Part shown: positions 23,061-33,717 of the stretch, in pieces
Layout of the letters: every line of letters begins with the position of its first letter
How positions within the stretch are numbered: the stretch's first letter is position 1
Source: Oscheius tipulae
Lineage: Eukaryota; Nematoda; Chromadorea; Rhabditida; Rhabditidae
Direction of reading: 5' to 3'
DNA: 64,000 nucleotides
NCBI GenBank assembly: GCA_037178975.1
Contig: JASJZH010000004.1
Span: 6,510,001 to 6,574,000, forward strand
Notes under the pieces: model-generated
What the model was told of the DNA's origin: nothing
Databases searched by the model: none
The model's input: only the letters and a program-made list of their open reading frames with translations
Made by a program: the position numbers and the translations under genes

Positions 23061-23550
23061 TCAACATTCTCTCTTTTCTCCAGGAAACTTGTTCATCAAA
23101 TTGATGAAGCCGACGTCGTGGACTTTGGCGGGAAGTTTTCCAGATGAGACTTGACTCTTCGGAATCTTGATACTCGTTCTGCGGAAGCATCTCTGAAGAA
23201 TATTGGTATTTTGTATAAATCGTATACCCCAGAGTAGTTACACTTATGGAGAATCTTGATTTTAGGCTCCACACTGGTTATTCCGGCCGTGGATCCACTG
23301 ACAAGAAAGTCTCCGTTTATGTCGGTCGTCACCTCGTTGAGCTTGGTATCTTTCACTGAAATGAAGACTGTTCTTTGGCTTTCCAGTCCAATTGACATTT
23401 TCCCCTCTCATAGAGTTTAACCTTCACTCCCGCGACAGGAAGTCCTCCGCAGAAGAGTCTTCCTCGGACAGCGACCGATTGCTTACGACCGAGGCCGAGA
23501 AAGGCAAGGGAGCAGCCGATAACTGCAAGGATTAGGAGGAGGTGACGCAT
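23061..23550 (-). CDS. Transthyretin-like (TTR) family secreted protein
   Basis: A small nematode secreted protein of the transthyretin-related type, not a thyroid hormone carrier. The signal peptide is MRHLLLILAVIGCSLA, then GLGRKQSVAVRGRLFC, KVKLYERG, TTDINGDFLVSGS and HKCNY. Two short introns (about 23353-23392 and 23204-23240) restore the family end, IPKSQVSSGKLPAKVHD followed by NKFPGEKREC and a stop at 23061-23063. Four cysteines appear in the mature part, as usual for the family. The stand-alone gene sits just upstream of the glucosylceramidase gene on the same strand. Confidence 0.9.
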
Positions 23551-23682
23551 GAAGAAACTGTTAGTTTAAAGGTTTCAGCTCATTTTATAGTGATCGGTGT
23601 CTGAGGTCATGTTGACCAGGTGACAAGCTGAAAAAACAAGAACTACCGGTCAAAACATATAGTTAGAGTAAACAACTTGCTA

Positions 23683-24020
23683 CCCAATTTAAAGTTTTTT
23701 TTGTCGTACTTCATCTTCTGTCTGGCTAAAAACCTGAACATCTTCCGAAAATCGACAGAGCTTCACATGTTCGAGACGACTAGGGCTATTCAAAAACTTT
23801 TCGTTCTACTGATCGGGCTACAGATTTCTTTTTGTTTTGGAATCATACATAGTTTGTTCAGACACTGGTCCCAATGCTTCCGAGGCTTCCACCTCTACTC
23901 ATCAGTTACACGGTCACCTTCCTCGTCATCGATATACCTCTAGAAATGCACATTTTCTACTCGTGTTTCCAGCCAATCACCCTGCTCCTGGAACCGATCA
24001 TCATCATCACGTTTGATTGA
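23683..24020 (+). pseudogene. Relic of an STR-type chemoreceptor gene (helices 5-7)
   Basis: The frame reads ELHMFETTRAIQKLFVLLIG, then a 38-nt stretch ending TTGTTCAG, then a stretch ending EMHIFYSCFQPITLLLEP and IIIITFD before a stop. This matches the helix 5-7 part of the neighbouring intact receptor (VQKRFVLLLSLQ; VFYSCFQAVAQLLEPV). The expected splice donor reads AT instead of GT, the first five helices are missing and the C-terminus is cut short. It is a decayed duplicate at the edge of the receptor cluster. Confidence 0.7.
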
Positions 24021-24536
24021 TCCAGTAGCATTTCCCACAGTCTGTTGTTCAGGTAGATGTCTCACTTCCTCATCAGTATCCAGCTCGTGTTATGAGTACA
24101 TTGCTAACTCATTTCCCTCTGAACCCATTAATCCTGGAACAAAGACGAAATAAAGATCATTTGAGACTCGGGTTCAGGTTGAACTGACTCTCGTCTGCTT
24201 TCCAAAAGTTTTAGCATGCATTATGTAATCTAGAACATAACGTTTGCTCTTCAGTTTATGGAGCTGCGATTCCAATCGTGTCAGAGATACCGAAGAGACA
24301 TGAGTTCTTTTGTACTACGACGCACTTTTCTTTAGGCACCAATTGCAAGTGCAACTATCTAAATAAAACTTTTATTACCGTAACTCAGGACGAGCACCTA
24401 CCAATTAAGAAAACCTAGGTAAGTTGAAACAGCAAGTAATTACTAGTGCTTTTCCGGAACAGTGGCTAATGGATAGTGCGTTCCGTGTAGTACAGAAGAA
24501 CCAAAACATCTCTCGACTACTAAATCTCTGTGCGTC

Positions 24537-24690
24537 ACGATAAGAAAAAAAGATGGCAAGTCAAAACACGTCAAGAATGAAGTTGACAAGTCAGCTTTTG
24601 GGAAAACTTGGGGATTTTTGGCTTTGGAGAAGCGGCGCAGCCGCCTGTTGTCAATGCTAAGCCGTCGTAAACGGCTGGTACAACATTTAA
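24537..24690 (+). repeat. Dispersed repeat family B, copy 1
   Basis: This shares with 49108-49260 the blocks AAAAAGATGGCAAG, AACACGTCA, AAGTTGAC, AGTCAGCTTTTGGG, AAACTTGG and GAGAAGCGGCGCAGCCGCCTG, in the same order and orientation. CGGCGCAGCCG is itself nearly palindromic. It lies upstream of the first intact receptor gene and has no coding potential. Confidence 0.75.
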
Positions 24691-24845
24691 TCCTTTGTGA
24701 CGAAACTACATCACTTTACCCTTCTTTAAAAATGAGACTAATTTCTTTCTCTAGTAAGGACACTCCTCTTTTAATCCTTCTTCCTCAGCTGCTTGTTTAT
24801 CCTTCTTTCCCTTCTGCACTTGCTGAAAAAGAACCCTTTTCCAGG

Positions 24846-26005
24846 ATGTTCCTCACCGTCCAAAACATGCAGTACTTTGTGACAGCTTGCAGCTCCTTCG
24901 GCCTGATATTCAACACGGTTCTAGTCATCATTATTTGTCTTTGGTAAGCGGTTTTTTCATTAATACGAGAGTCAGTTTCAGCTCGAGTTCGATGATCGGT
25001 AACTACAAATATTTTCTTCTTGCCTATACACTGGTTGCTATTCTTTCCTGTTCTATTGAAGTCACTATATTACCGGTTCCTTTTCCCTGATTTCTTGTAA
25101 TTTGAAAACAGATGTTCCATCCAACCTCAGCCGGTTGGCTCTTCTTTTCAACCGTGGACCGTTTTCCGGCTGGATTCACCAACATTCTACTCATTTTCTA
25201 CTCGATTTCATTTATCATCCTCATGCAAATACTCACACTATCTTTCGTCTACCGCTACTGCATTATTTGCCGGTCTGTCAAGCCCTGAATGTCTGAAATC
25301 CCTATACGCAGTCTTTCCAGCGAGCCTTCGGTGGACATTTTCCGAAAGAAGACAACTCTAGCTGAAGTGCTCATCTTCATGACAGCTTGCACTTTGATCT
25401 GTGCTTATTTGGCATATACTGTCTTCCCATCAGAGTACACTGTGGCTGCTTTCGATTCCGACGTGTTCAAGGCAACTGGAATGCATCTTTCAAAGTTGGC
25501 ACATATGGGCGGCTACGTCTATGTAAGTGTTTCCAATGTACTTTCTTACCAACAAAATCTAGAAAGATGGCTCGTGGTGGACGACAGAGACGATAGCAAT
25601 ACTCGGTTACGCCTTGATTATGTACTTCAATCTGGCCATTATCATCTATTGTCTCGTCCGTATACTTCTCTTCTTCCGAAATTGGGCCGAAGTTATTCAC
25701 AGTTCGAATCTGATCAAAACTGTCCAGAAGAGATTTGTTCTTCTGTTGTCTCTCCAGGTTAATCTCGTCTGAAACTCATCAAAACCTTCCAGACCATTAT
25801 ACCAATGATATTTACTTTCTCTCCGGTGCTTATTAGCTATGTCCTTTGCTTCGGGTTCATTGACTCTTCGCTGGAAGTCCACGTCTTCTACTCCTGCTTC
25901 CAAGCTGTGGCTCAGTTGCTGGAACCGGTTATCATTATTACCCTCTTAAAAGAATACCGTGTGGCTGTAAAAAAAGTTCTGCTCATGAAGAGCACGACAA
26001 CATAA
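24846..26005 (+). CDS. Serpentine receptor, STR-type (7TM), first of cluster
   Basis: A seven-helix nematode chemoreceptor. ATG lies two bases after TTTTCCAG. Exons join in phase at about 24943/24986, 25072/25112, 25268/25306, 25524/25561 and 25759/25797. Features include SSMIGNYKYFLLAYTLVAI (helix 2), FTNILLIFYSISFIILM (helix 3), LSFVYRYC at its end, LIFMTACTLICAYLAY, the helix before VQKRFVLLLSLQ, and LLEPVIIITLLKEYR in helix 7. The C-terminal tail is short and basic. The next receptor starts 634 bp downstream on the same strand. Confidence 0.8.
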
Positions 26006-26638
26006 AGAGTTCTTCTTCCTTGTCCAGTAGCGTTTGATCCCCTCGACTCGATCTGCATCAATTATCCGCCTCGCAAACAGACAAAACCTTTTTCAATAAA
26101 AAGCTAAATTGTTGGTAATTAGCACGACGACATCTCTCCAAGTTTACCTGCTATTTTCTCGGAATGATGGGTCTGCGACGTTCACGCCTTCTTCTCTTCT
26201 TCTCCACTCCTATCATATACTTGTTTCGAAACTTTGTTTAGAGACTTCTCCATTTGTAAAGACAAATGTTGATTGTGTATCCTGAAAACAAGTTGATTTT
26301 GCTTCTGATAGAGCCACTCAGGGCTCCTTTTTGTAACTTATGCTGTCCCTTTCTTGTCTGGCCTACTGTTGTCATGGAAAACTCTTGGCATGTGTACAGA
26401 CAGACAGAGAGCTTTCGCGACAAGAAGAAAACTCCAAATTGGCTACTGTATCCAAGTTCTACTTCCGGAGAATCAGCCATACTGCTCAAAACTGTTATTT
26501 ACAAAAGACTCAATATTCCTTCTTAGTTTCTACGGGACCCTGCCCTTTTCGGACAAGAATCATCGCTTCCTCAAGAGACGAGCCTTGTTCAAAACAAGGT
26601 TTCCATCGATTTCAGGCAGTTATGGGCACTTAGACAGG

Positions 26639-27899
26639 ATGTTCTTTCTCCATCCATGGTACCATACATTATTGGTCAACACAGCTTTTACTATTTCCTT
26701 CGGAGCCAATTCCTACCTCGTCCTCGCCATCGTATGTTTCTCGAAGCCATACATTGGTACCTATCGTTATCTGCTCATCATCTTCTCCATCTTCAATGTC
26801 ATTTATAGCCTTATCCACGCTCTTCTTGCCCCAGTAATTATGTCTTTAATTGTCTGTAAAACCTTCAGGTGATTCATGTGCATCGGATGAGTTTTATGGT
26901 TTTTTCGTCGCGTCCTCTTCCTGTCTGGCTGAATCGGATACTCACATGTGTATTTGCGTCCTGTTTTGCTCAATCATTGTGTCTCTTCGCCTTGCACTTC
27001 ATTTTCCGCTATGTCCACGCGGTGAGGTTAGATCGAAACACTGTCTCGGTTACCACTTTTAGACCCGAATGGCGATTTCTGTTCAACAAGAAGCGTTGGC
27101 TGGGTGCTTGGACTGTCATCTACCTCCTAATTGCCTTCATCTACGGCCTCGTGTGCTACCTCAACTTTGGAAAGACTCCGACGAAAGACCATTACTGGAA
27201 CGAAGAGCTAGTCACTAATTATGGTGTAAATGCCACAGACATAGGGTACATCGCTCCTTTGTACATAGTAACTGAGCAAATGTGTTAGAGTGAAATACAT
27301 GCATTTCAGCTGAAAGATCGCATACAGGAAGTTGATCTTCTTGGTGTCGTGATCGTCTCTCTGGTCATTGGAGCAACCTTGGTCACTATACCAATCTGTG
27401 GAATTTGTAGGTTTTAAAGAGTAAGACTTTTGTAGTATAGCTACTTCGAAGCGTTGGTTAGTCGAGTCAGCATAAAATTTGTTTCTGGTTAGCGACAACC
27501 ATCTTTCAGCAATTTGGAGAGGCCAATCATCCATAAGCGTCATCAGTGTCAAGCTGAGAGTCAGCCAAAATCAGCTCTTCATTGTTCTCCTCGTTCAGGT
27601 AGTTTCAATTTCCAGCCCGTCAAGTTTTGTTTCAGACCTTCTTCGCGATGACATTCACCTTCCTTCCCTCCATTACAGTAATTATCACATCTATCTTTGG
27701 ACCAAAGATTGGCTACGGCGGCAACTTTATCTCTCTGATGTTGACTGTATTCTCCATAGTTGACCCTCTCATCCTCCTTATCACTATCGAGTGTTACCGC
27801 AAAGCTGTTCCCCGCATCACACAATGTAAATGTTACCATACGTCACAAGTCGGCATGGTCACAGTCCGTCCAAAAACCGAGTCTTTGCCCGTAAACTAA
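26639..27899 (+). CDS. Serpentine receptor, STR-type (7TM), second of cluster
   Basis: A seven-helix chemoreceptor gene, apparently intact. The start is MFFLHPWYHTLLVNTAFTIS. Helix 2 contains YIGTYRYLLIIFSIFNVIYS. The region after helix 3 has FAQSLCLFALHFIFRYV. An extracellular loop holds a candidate N-glycosylation site (NYGVNATDIGY). Late parts are NQLFIVLLVQ before the intron at about 27599-27635, then FLPSITVIITSIFG, and VDPLILLITIECYRKAVP at helix 7. The intron at about 27411-27509 is longer than its neighbours. It is closely similar in architecture to the receptor at 29813-32007. Confidence 0.8.
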
Positions 27900-29812
27900 C
27901 TACTGCAAATCCTTGTTTGAGTCGTCGTAGCAACAATCCAATTCGCAAATTTGTCATTTTTCCTGGTGGTTCAGTTCTTAGTAAACGGATTTGAAGAGCC
28001 AGATCTTCTTCATTAAATTAACCCACAGAAGGAATTTCCTGGACCCCACATAATCAATGACATCATGAGACTATTCTCGAGAGCCATAAGATTCTCTCAA
28101 AGACCAACCCACATCCTTGTTTTTTTGTGAACTTTCTCAACAAGCTTTGCACACAAATACCCGTCCTGGGTTCACATAGACCCACCTACAAATGAACGCT
28201 TTCGTGAGAACGAACATATGATCCAGGGGAGGCTGCTGTTGGTCCGAAAAAGTTGCTGACAATGGGAAATGCCGGTAGAACAGAATGAGTAACGTTACAA
28301 AAACAGAGTTCTGTGTAATGAAAAGAAATTTGATAAATCGAATTTGCGGAGGGTATTCGAGAGTCACTGATCACGGCAGACTTTGAACAAATGAATAATG
28401 AGGATAACTTGCTGTTGGGGGCGAGGGAAAAGTTGTTGAGAAGGATGAAAGAACACTGATGTTGCAAAAGGAACGCTTCGCATGATTGCGTCTATTCCGG
28501 CGCCATTGACCGAAATCTTCTTACTTCTTCCGAGCATCCACTTCCTCTGCTGAGTTCTCCTCTTCTTGAAACTTGAACTGTCCTGAATAGAATTGTCAAC
28601 TTTAATTTAGCATAACACTTGACAGGATTGACCCCACATCCTCTTGGTAATCAATGACATCATGAGGCTACATACAATCGTGAAGTGTTATCCGGGATAA
28701 TACTTGACGCCTTTTGCCAGCTGTAAGGGTAGAATTTTTGCTCCAAACCTTCTCCTACAACATGGTTTTATAGTTGCCTTCCTAATACAATAGGAGCCTC
28801 CAACATCAATTCTCTTTCTGCTTTTGAAAGGTCTTCTTGACAGTTAGATAGACAGTGCTGGAGGAACTTTTTTTTTAAATTGAAAAGAAACGGTTCTGGC
28901 TACCAATGAAACAGACGAACCAGTATTTGCTCTTCGAAATATTTCCTCAACAAGTTTATGCAAATGACAATAAATGTTCCAGCTTGTCCCTCAACTTTCA
29001 ATTAGTTTCTAGCCCGATTGATCTCCTTCTTTCAAATACTCGAATTTTCAGACGTACACACCGCGTCTTCTAATAAGGCAACCTCACTCTAAGATACCAA
29101 AGAACTTCTTGGCTTCTCGGAACCAACCCAATTTATTATGATTGCTTTCCGAGTTTTCCTCTTAACCTCTTCAGCCTTTTTCCAATCCGACCAATCAGTT
29201 CCGCCCCAAGGCAATTTAATGTTGCGCTCGTACTGGGAGATGAAGCTTGCTCTTTGCTTCCTTCCAAGTTTAATGGCTCCTCAGAAATCCTGTCTAATAA
29301 CTGCTGGATATTTTATTTACTGTAGTTACACTGTCCAGTTCTCGGAGTGTATCCAACTTTCTCCACTGCCGTTGTTTACGATAATTTGTACATAGATTAC
29401 AACAAATTCTCGTAAGAACTTGATCTTAAGAAAACTATGATACGTCTTCGGTGGCATGGAAAAATTCCCGCCTTTGAACAAACAGAACATAAACAAACGT
29501 GTCCATTTCTTCTCCATATTATCCATTCACCCGCCTTTCGATTCGTTTGTATAAAAAGATTGCATAACTTTGTTTCCGGATATAATCGACGAGCCCGCAA
29601 ATAAGCATTAACGGAAGGACTCGTGGTGGAAAATGCGGTTCCCGTGGTCCAAAGTCCCAGATCTCGTTCGAAAACTGCTGTCCAGTCCTGTCTTTTTCCA
29701 TCTGCCCCCTCCATAAATATTCTATCGTCTCTGAAACTCACAAATTGATACTCAAATCATCGTCATTCTTTGCAACTCTTTTCAATCTCTTATCTCGTTG
29801 CTTCAGATCTGG
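27900..29812. other. Receptor-cluster intergenic region
   Basis: No supported coding region in 1.9 kb. Short frames at 28186-28467 (minus) and 29138-29395 (plus) lack partners. A short direct repeat, ACCCCACAT followed by AATCAATGACATCATGAG, occurs near 28043-28070 and 28630-28667. Otherwise the sequence is AT-rich and without structure that I can see. Confidence 0.45.
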
Positions 29813-32007
29813 ATGGCAATTTCCGGTCAACAAGGAGCTGCATATCCCACCGAACCTCATACCGTCTACTTCAACGTCTTCGTCTATCTCACAACAGTTT
29901 TGTCGATATTCTTCAACGGATTTCTATTAATAGCCATCAAGTACAGTTCCAGTTCCTACATTGGAAAGTATCGCTATCTGTCCATGTTGTTCTGTGTCTT
30001 CAACATTGTCTACTCTCTCGTACACTGCTGGCTTTTACTTGTAATTGGATCATTTGAGATCGAAATCAATCAGATTCAGGTTATTCACGTCTACAATGAT
30101 TCATTCATTGTCTTTTCTCCCATGTCCTATCTGTCAGTCATGATCAGTAGACTGGCTACAGCTCTCTTCGCAGCAGCATTTGCCCAGTCTCTGTGTCTCT
30201 TTGCCATCCATTTCATCTATCGATACGTGTTTACCGTCAAGTAAGTTAATTTCCTATTAAAAAATGCGGGGTTTGCCACTCGTTACAAACATCATAACTT
30301 CAAATTATAGTGTATAGAACCCGTGTAAACGCGAGTTCAAATTGCGGTCAAGAAGCAATCTAATTGTAGGATAGCTCTTGCTAAGAGTTCCGAGTCTACG
30401 CTGGTTTAAAGAACATTCCGTTAGCAGAGATCCGTGAACGAATTTCCTTACCAGCGATGTTCCTTTCCGTGCGTTGTAATCCGAGAAGAGGTGAAGGCAC
30501 ATCAGTCCAAGGTTTACTCCCAAAACACAACTACTACACAATCTAGTTCAAAGTGCCCAAAAGTCTCTGTGTATCTGAAGCCGGTATTGCCAATTAGTGT
30601 GCACTACTTTGTGCGTACACTAATTGTTCGCAAGTCGAGTCAGTTCGGAAAATAGCTTCTTTGTGCTTCTGTCATAGTAGCTCGGCTGGAGGGAAACTTG
30701 CGGGCGGGTTCAAGTGAGAGGGAAGGGGACCAAGACAGGCTGACAGAAGGGAATAGAAACCGGATAAAGATCTAAGGAATTATGTTATAACTGTCATTGA
30801 GCCCCTCTAGGGGCGATATCACTACCTGGATAGGGAGTTGGGGTCGAAGGACGGGAAATGAGTTTAAAGTGTGATTTGAGGGATAGAAAGTGACTTTAAA
30901 TAGATGGAAATGGGGACCAAAGAGTATAGTCCTAAATGTTAGAGTAAAAGTACATGTAGAAGAGGTAACTTGTCTTGGCAGGAACCTCTTCTAAAACACC
31001 GTGTAATCATTCCTTGTCACATAAACATTGAGATTCAAAATGTATCAGTCCACTGTTTCCGCTTCCATAAATGACCAGTTTATTCCAAGAAACTAGTTTA
31101 GAATAGGCTCAATCAGAACATCTTATATCAAACGCCGTTTCCAGGACGCAGTACCGATGGATCTTCGACGACAAAAAGAGCATCATAGCCCTTATTGGGT
31201 TCAACTGTTTTGTCGTGATTGACTACTATTTCGTCTGTTTCTACAATTTCGGCAAATCCGATTTGAAAGACGACCATTGGGAGAATGAACTGAAGAGAGT
31301 TTATAACGTCAACATTAGCGAATATGGCTACATTTCTGCTCTATTATCGGTTTGAACAGTCCTTTTACATCAACAGATACCATTTTCAGAAGAAGGGTGA
31401 ATATCAAACAACGGATCTTTTTGGTCTTCTAAATGTCAGTCTAGTAATAGGAACAACTTTTGCCGTGCTGCCCTTCTGTGCTATTAGTGAGTTGACAGGG
31501 GAGACAGTGACTGACTTTCTGTTCAGGTATCTATCGTAAATTGGCAGGAGTGGAAATACTGAGTGATCGTCTCAAAACCCAACAGATGAAACTGTTCAAA
31601 GTTTTGCTACTACAGGTGAGGATTGCTCGCCAATGAAATATGTAAAATTGACCTTATATTGATAGCTTTTGAACGCCCTTGCTGTGAAGTAGGGTTGAGA
31701 AATCAACAGTTTTCAGACAATATTGGCTCTCGTCTTCACATTCATTCCCTCTTCTGCCATCATAATCGGCGCTGCTTGCTTTTTCGATCCTGGCTATGGT
31801 CCCATTGTGACCCTGATGTTAACCGTTTTCTCCGTGGTGGATCCATTGATCTTGCTCTACTTTGTCGGCTGTTATCGCAGTGCTGTCAAGTCCGCTATCC
31901 ACCTGAAGTTCCCCAAGCAGAAGGACAGCACAAGCATCGCCCCAAGCCATCCTGCTCATCTCAAAGTCACCGCGAAAAACGTTATAAGGCTGACAAGAAC
32001 AATGTAA
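29813..32007 (+). CDS. Serpentine receptor, STR-type (7TM), third of cluster
   Basis: A seven-helix chemoreceptor. The ATG (MAISGQQGAAYPTEPHT) lies six bases after TTGCTTCAG. Helix 2 carries YIGKYRYLSMLFCVFNIVYS and the third-helix end has FAQSLCLFAIHFIYRYV. A 904-nt intron (about 30242-31145) holds repeat A copy 3. The second half has YNVNISEYGYIS, KLFKVLLLQ, FTFIPSSAIIIGAA and FSVVDPLILLYFVGCYRSAV. All joins keep phase and the coding sequence is open to TAA at 32005-32007. The stop codon overlaps a poly(A) signal shared with the lectin gene on the other strand. Confidence 0.82.
30541..30910 (+). repeat. Dispersed repeat family A, copy 3
   Basis: It contains the full family A order, including the palindromic part (CAATTAGTGTGCAC and an imperfect complement). 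Downstream it shares GTGATTTGAGGGATAGAAAG with copy 1. It is inside the long intron of the third STR-type receptor. About 40 nt beyond its end lies a separate perfect 9-bp hairpin, AGAAGAGGT and ACCTCTTCT (30957-30993). Confidence 0.75.
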
Positions 32008-32017
32008 TAAATTTATT
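32006..32017. terminator. Shared palindromic poly(A) signal AATAAATTTATT
   Basis: This 12-bp palindrome reads AATAAA on both strands. On the plus strand it overlaps the stop codon of the third receptor. On the minus strand it lies 13 bp after the stop of the C-type lectin. It is the only AATAAA seen in the 22-bp gap between the convergent genes, so it may serve both. Use by either gene is inferred. Confidence 0.5.
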
Positions 32018-32029
32018 CAATTGTCCTAT

Positions 32030-33146
32030 CTAGAAGTTGGGGGCCTTCTTGCAAACATCTGAAAAATTTGAGTTGCCTTTTTCGTTTCAAAGACGCCCGT
32101 CCCGATCCGACGGTTGTCTAGTTACCGTGAGGGGGAGAACTTACATTTTCTCATTTGAACGTTACATTCAACGTTGTGCCACTCTCCTTTAAGATTCTTG
32201 GTGCTCAGTCCACTCTTCAGTTCATCTTGAAGGAGCTGAAAATCAGCATTATCAGAAAAAAGGCTGTTATCAGCGTTTGCCTGCCGAGAAGACACGTTTT
32301 AGCATCGCCTATCAAAGAGTGTTTTTTGAACGCTAGACTAAAGAACGAGACAAACAAGGACGAACCTCGACACAGTCCTTCTTGGAAGTCTTACTCGGAT
32401 CCCCTTTGGCCCAGTACTGGTAGGCATTAGCACTTCCATCGGTCCACTTCCAGTTGTTTCCCTGCAATCCTGTCTTCGTCTTGGAAGTTAAGTGTCGAAA
32501 AAAAAAGGTACACAACATCTCGTTTGAGCGTCTAATTAGTAACCAGATTTTACGACCAAAAAGAGCAATTGGCGTTCTGAGTCAGTCTTAGATCTTTGAG
32601 ACAATACCCGTAGAGACACTGGTTTGAACAATACGTAGTCCAATTTACGGCCAGTAAACTCTCATTTCCGCTAACGTTTCGTCGAATATTGAATCAGCTG
32701 ATTGAATGGAATTTCTTTGAACTCACTATGAACTGCATCCCAATCCAAGTTTGTCCATCTTCATTCTGCTTCTCGCCGGTTTCGGTCAAGGCTGAACCAG
32801 ATGTTAAAAGAGACAGTACGCAAACTGACAAGCGATGAAGGCGTTCTCGAAGGCATTGTGGATGGAAGTCAGATGTCCCCCAAGGGACTTGCAGTTGGCC
32901 TCAGCAGCATCGAAGTTCAGCTTGTCTCCAGCCTAGAATCATTTTTGATATTGAGAACTGTAGAAGTCATTGACTCACGTAGTAGCAAGCGTTGGTCTGT
33001 TGGTAGTAGATCCAGAGAAGGTCGCACTGAGAAGCTCCAAGGATTCCTCCATTTGGGAGCAGGACTTCTCCAGCCTTCAGCTGGTTTGAAACGACAAAAG
33101 CCGATCCAGCAGCCAGGCAGGCAAGGAGCAGCACGGGACTCTTCAT
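32030..33146 (-). CDS. C-type lectin-domain secreted protein
   Basis: The signal peptide is MKSPVLLLACLAAGSAF. A single C-type lectin-like domain follows: CDLLWIYYQQTNACYY, FDAAEANCKSLGGHLTSIHN, GQTWIGMQFI, NNWKWTDGSANAYQYW, KKDCVEV, GEWHNVECN and a final YVCKKAPNF. The exons are separated by introns of about 47, 43, 235, 123 and 85 nt and join in phase. The usual QPN/EPN plus WND calcium motif is not clearly present; the site reads GDPS and WHNVEC, so sugar binding may be altered. Such proteins are often intestinal and induced by infection in nematodes, which is known of the family, not shown here. Confidence 0.85.
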
Positions 33147-33717
33147 GGCTGAAACTGACGATTAACTATCAGGCCATATAGTTAGCGATAAGAGTTATCT
33201 ATGTGTAAGGGAAGCACCACATATTTCAGACTGAAAAAAAGAGGAGAGACTCAGCGATGCAAGTTAAGAAACTCCTTATCAAGCCAGTTATTATCTCAAA
33301 TGGCTCTGGACATGTGCAGCCCAGATGTTCTCTGCCATGGGCAGATCCGCATTTTGTCACAAGATGCAATGGGTTTTCACGTAAGTGTTCCGAAATGCAT
33401 AGAACAGACCTAACTAAGATCGATAGATAATGAAGAACTGTGAAAGGGAAACATTTCCGATCTTTTTGATACTTTTATGTACTGCATTGGAAAATATAAT
33501 CCCTCCTGACACTCTCATGTTCTAAAGAAAACACCAAATCCGAACGTCTATTTTATTCACAAGAAACGCTTGACTTTTTTTACATTACAACAAACTGGAT
33601 CACATGGAGGCCGGCACAGCATTATCCACGATTGTCCGTTCGTCTGGTAGATTTTGATGTGTTCTCTCTTCCAAATGAGTCGAAGACTTGGCGCCAGTGG
33701 AAGTGTGGATCCGATTT

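Noticed and set aside
29798..29812. Upstream TTG start for the third receptor
   Set aside because: It overlaps the TTGCTTCAG acceptor; the ATG at 29813 is the first normal start.
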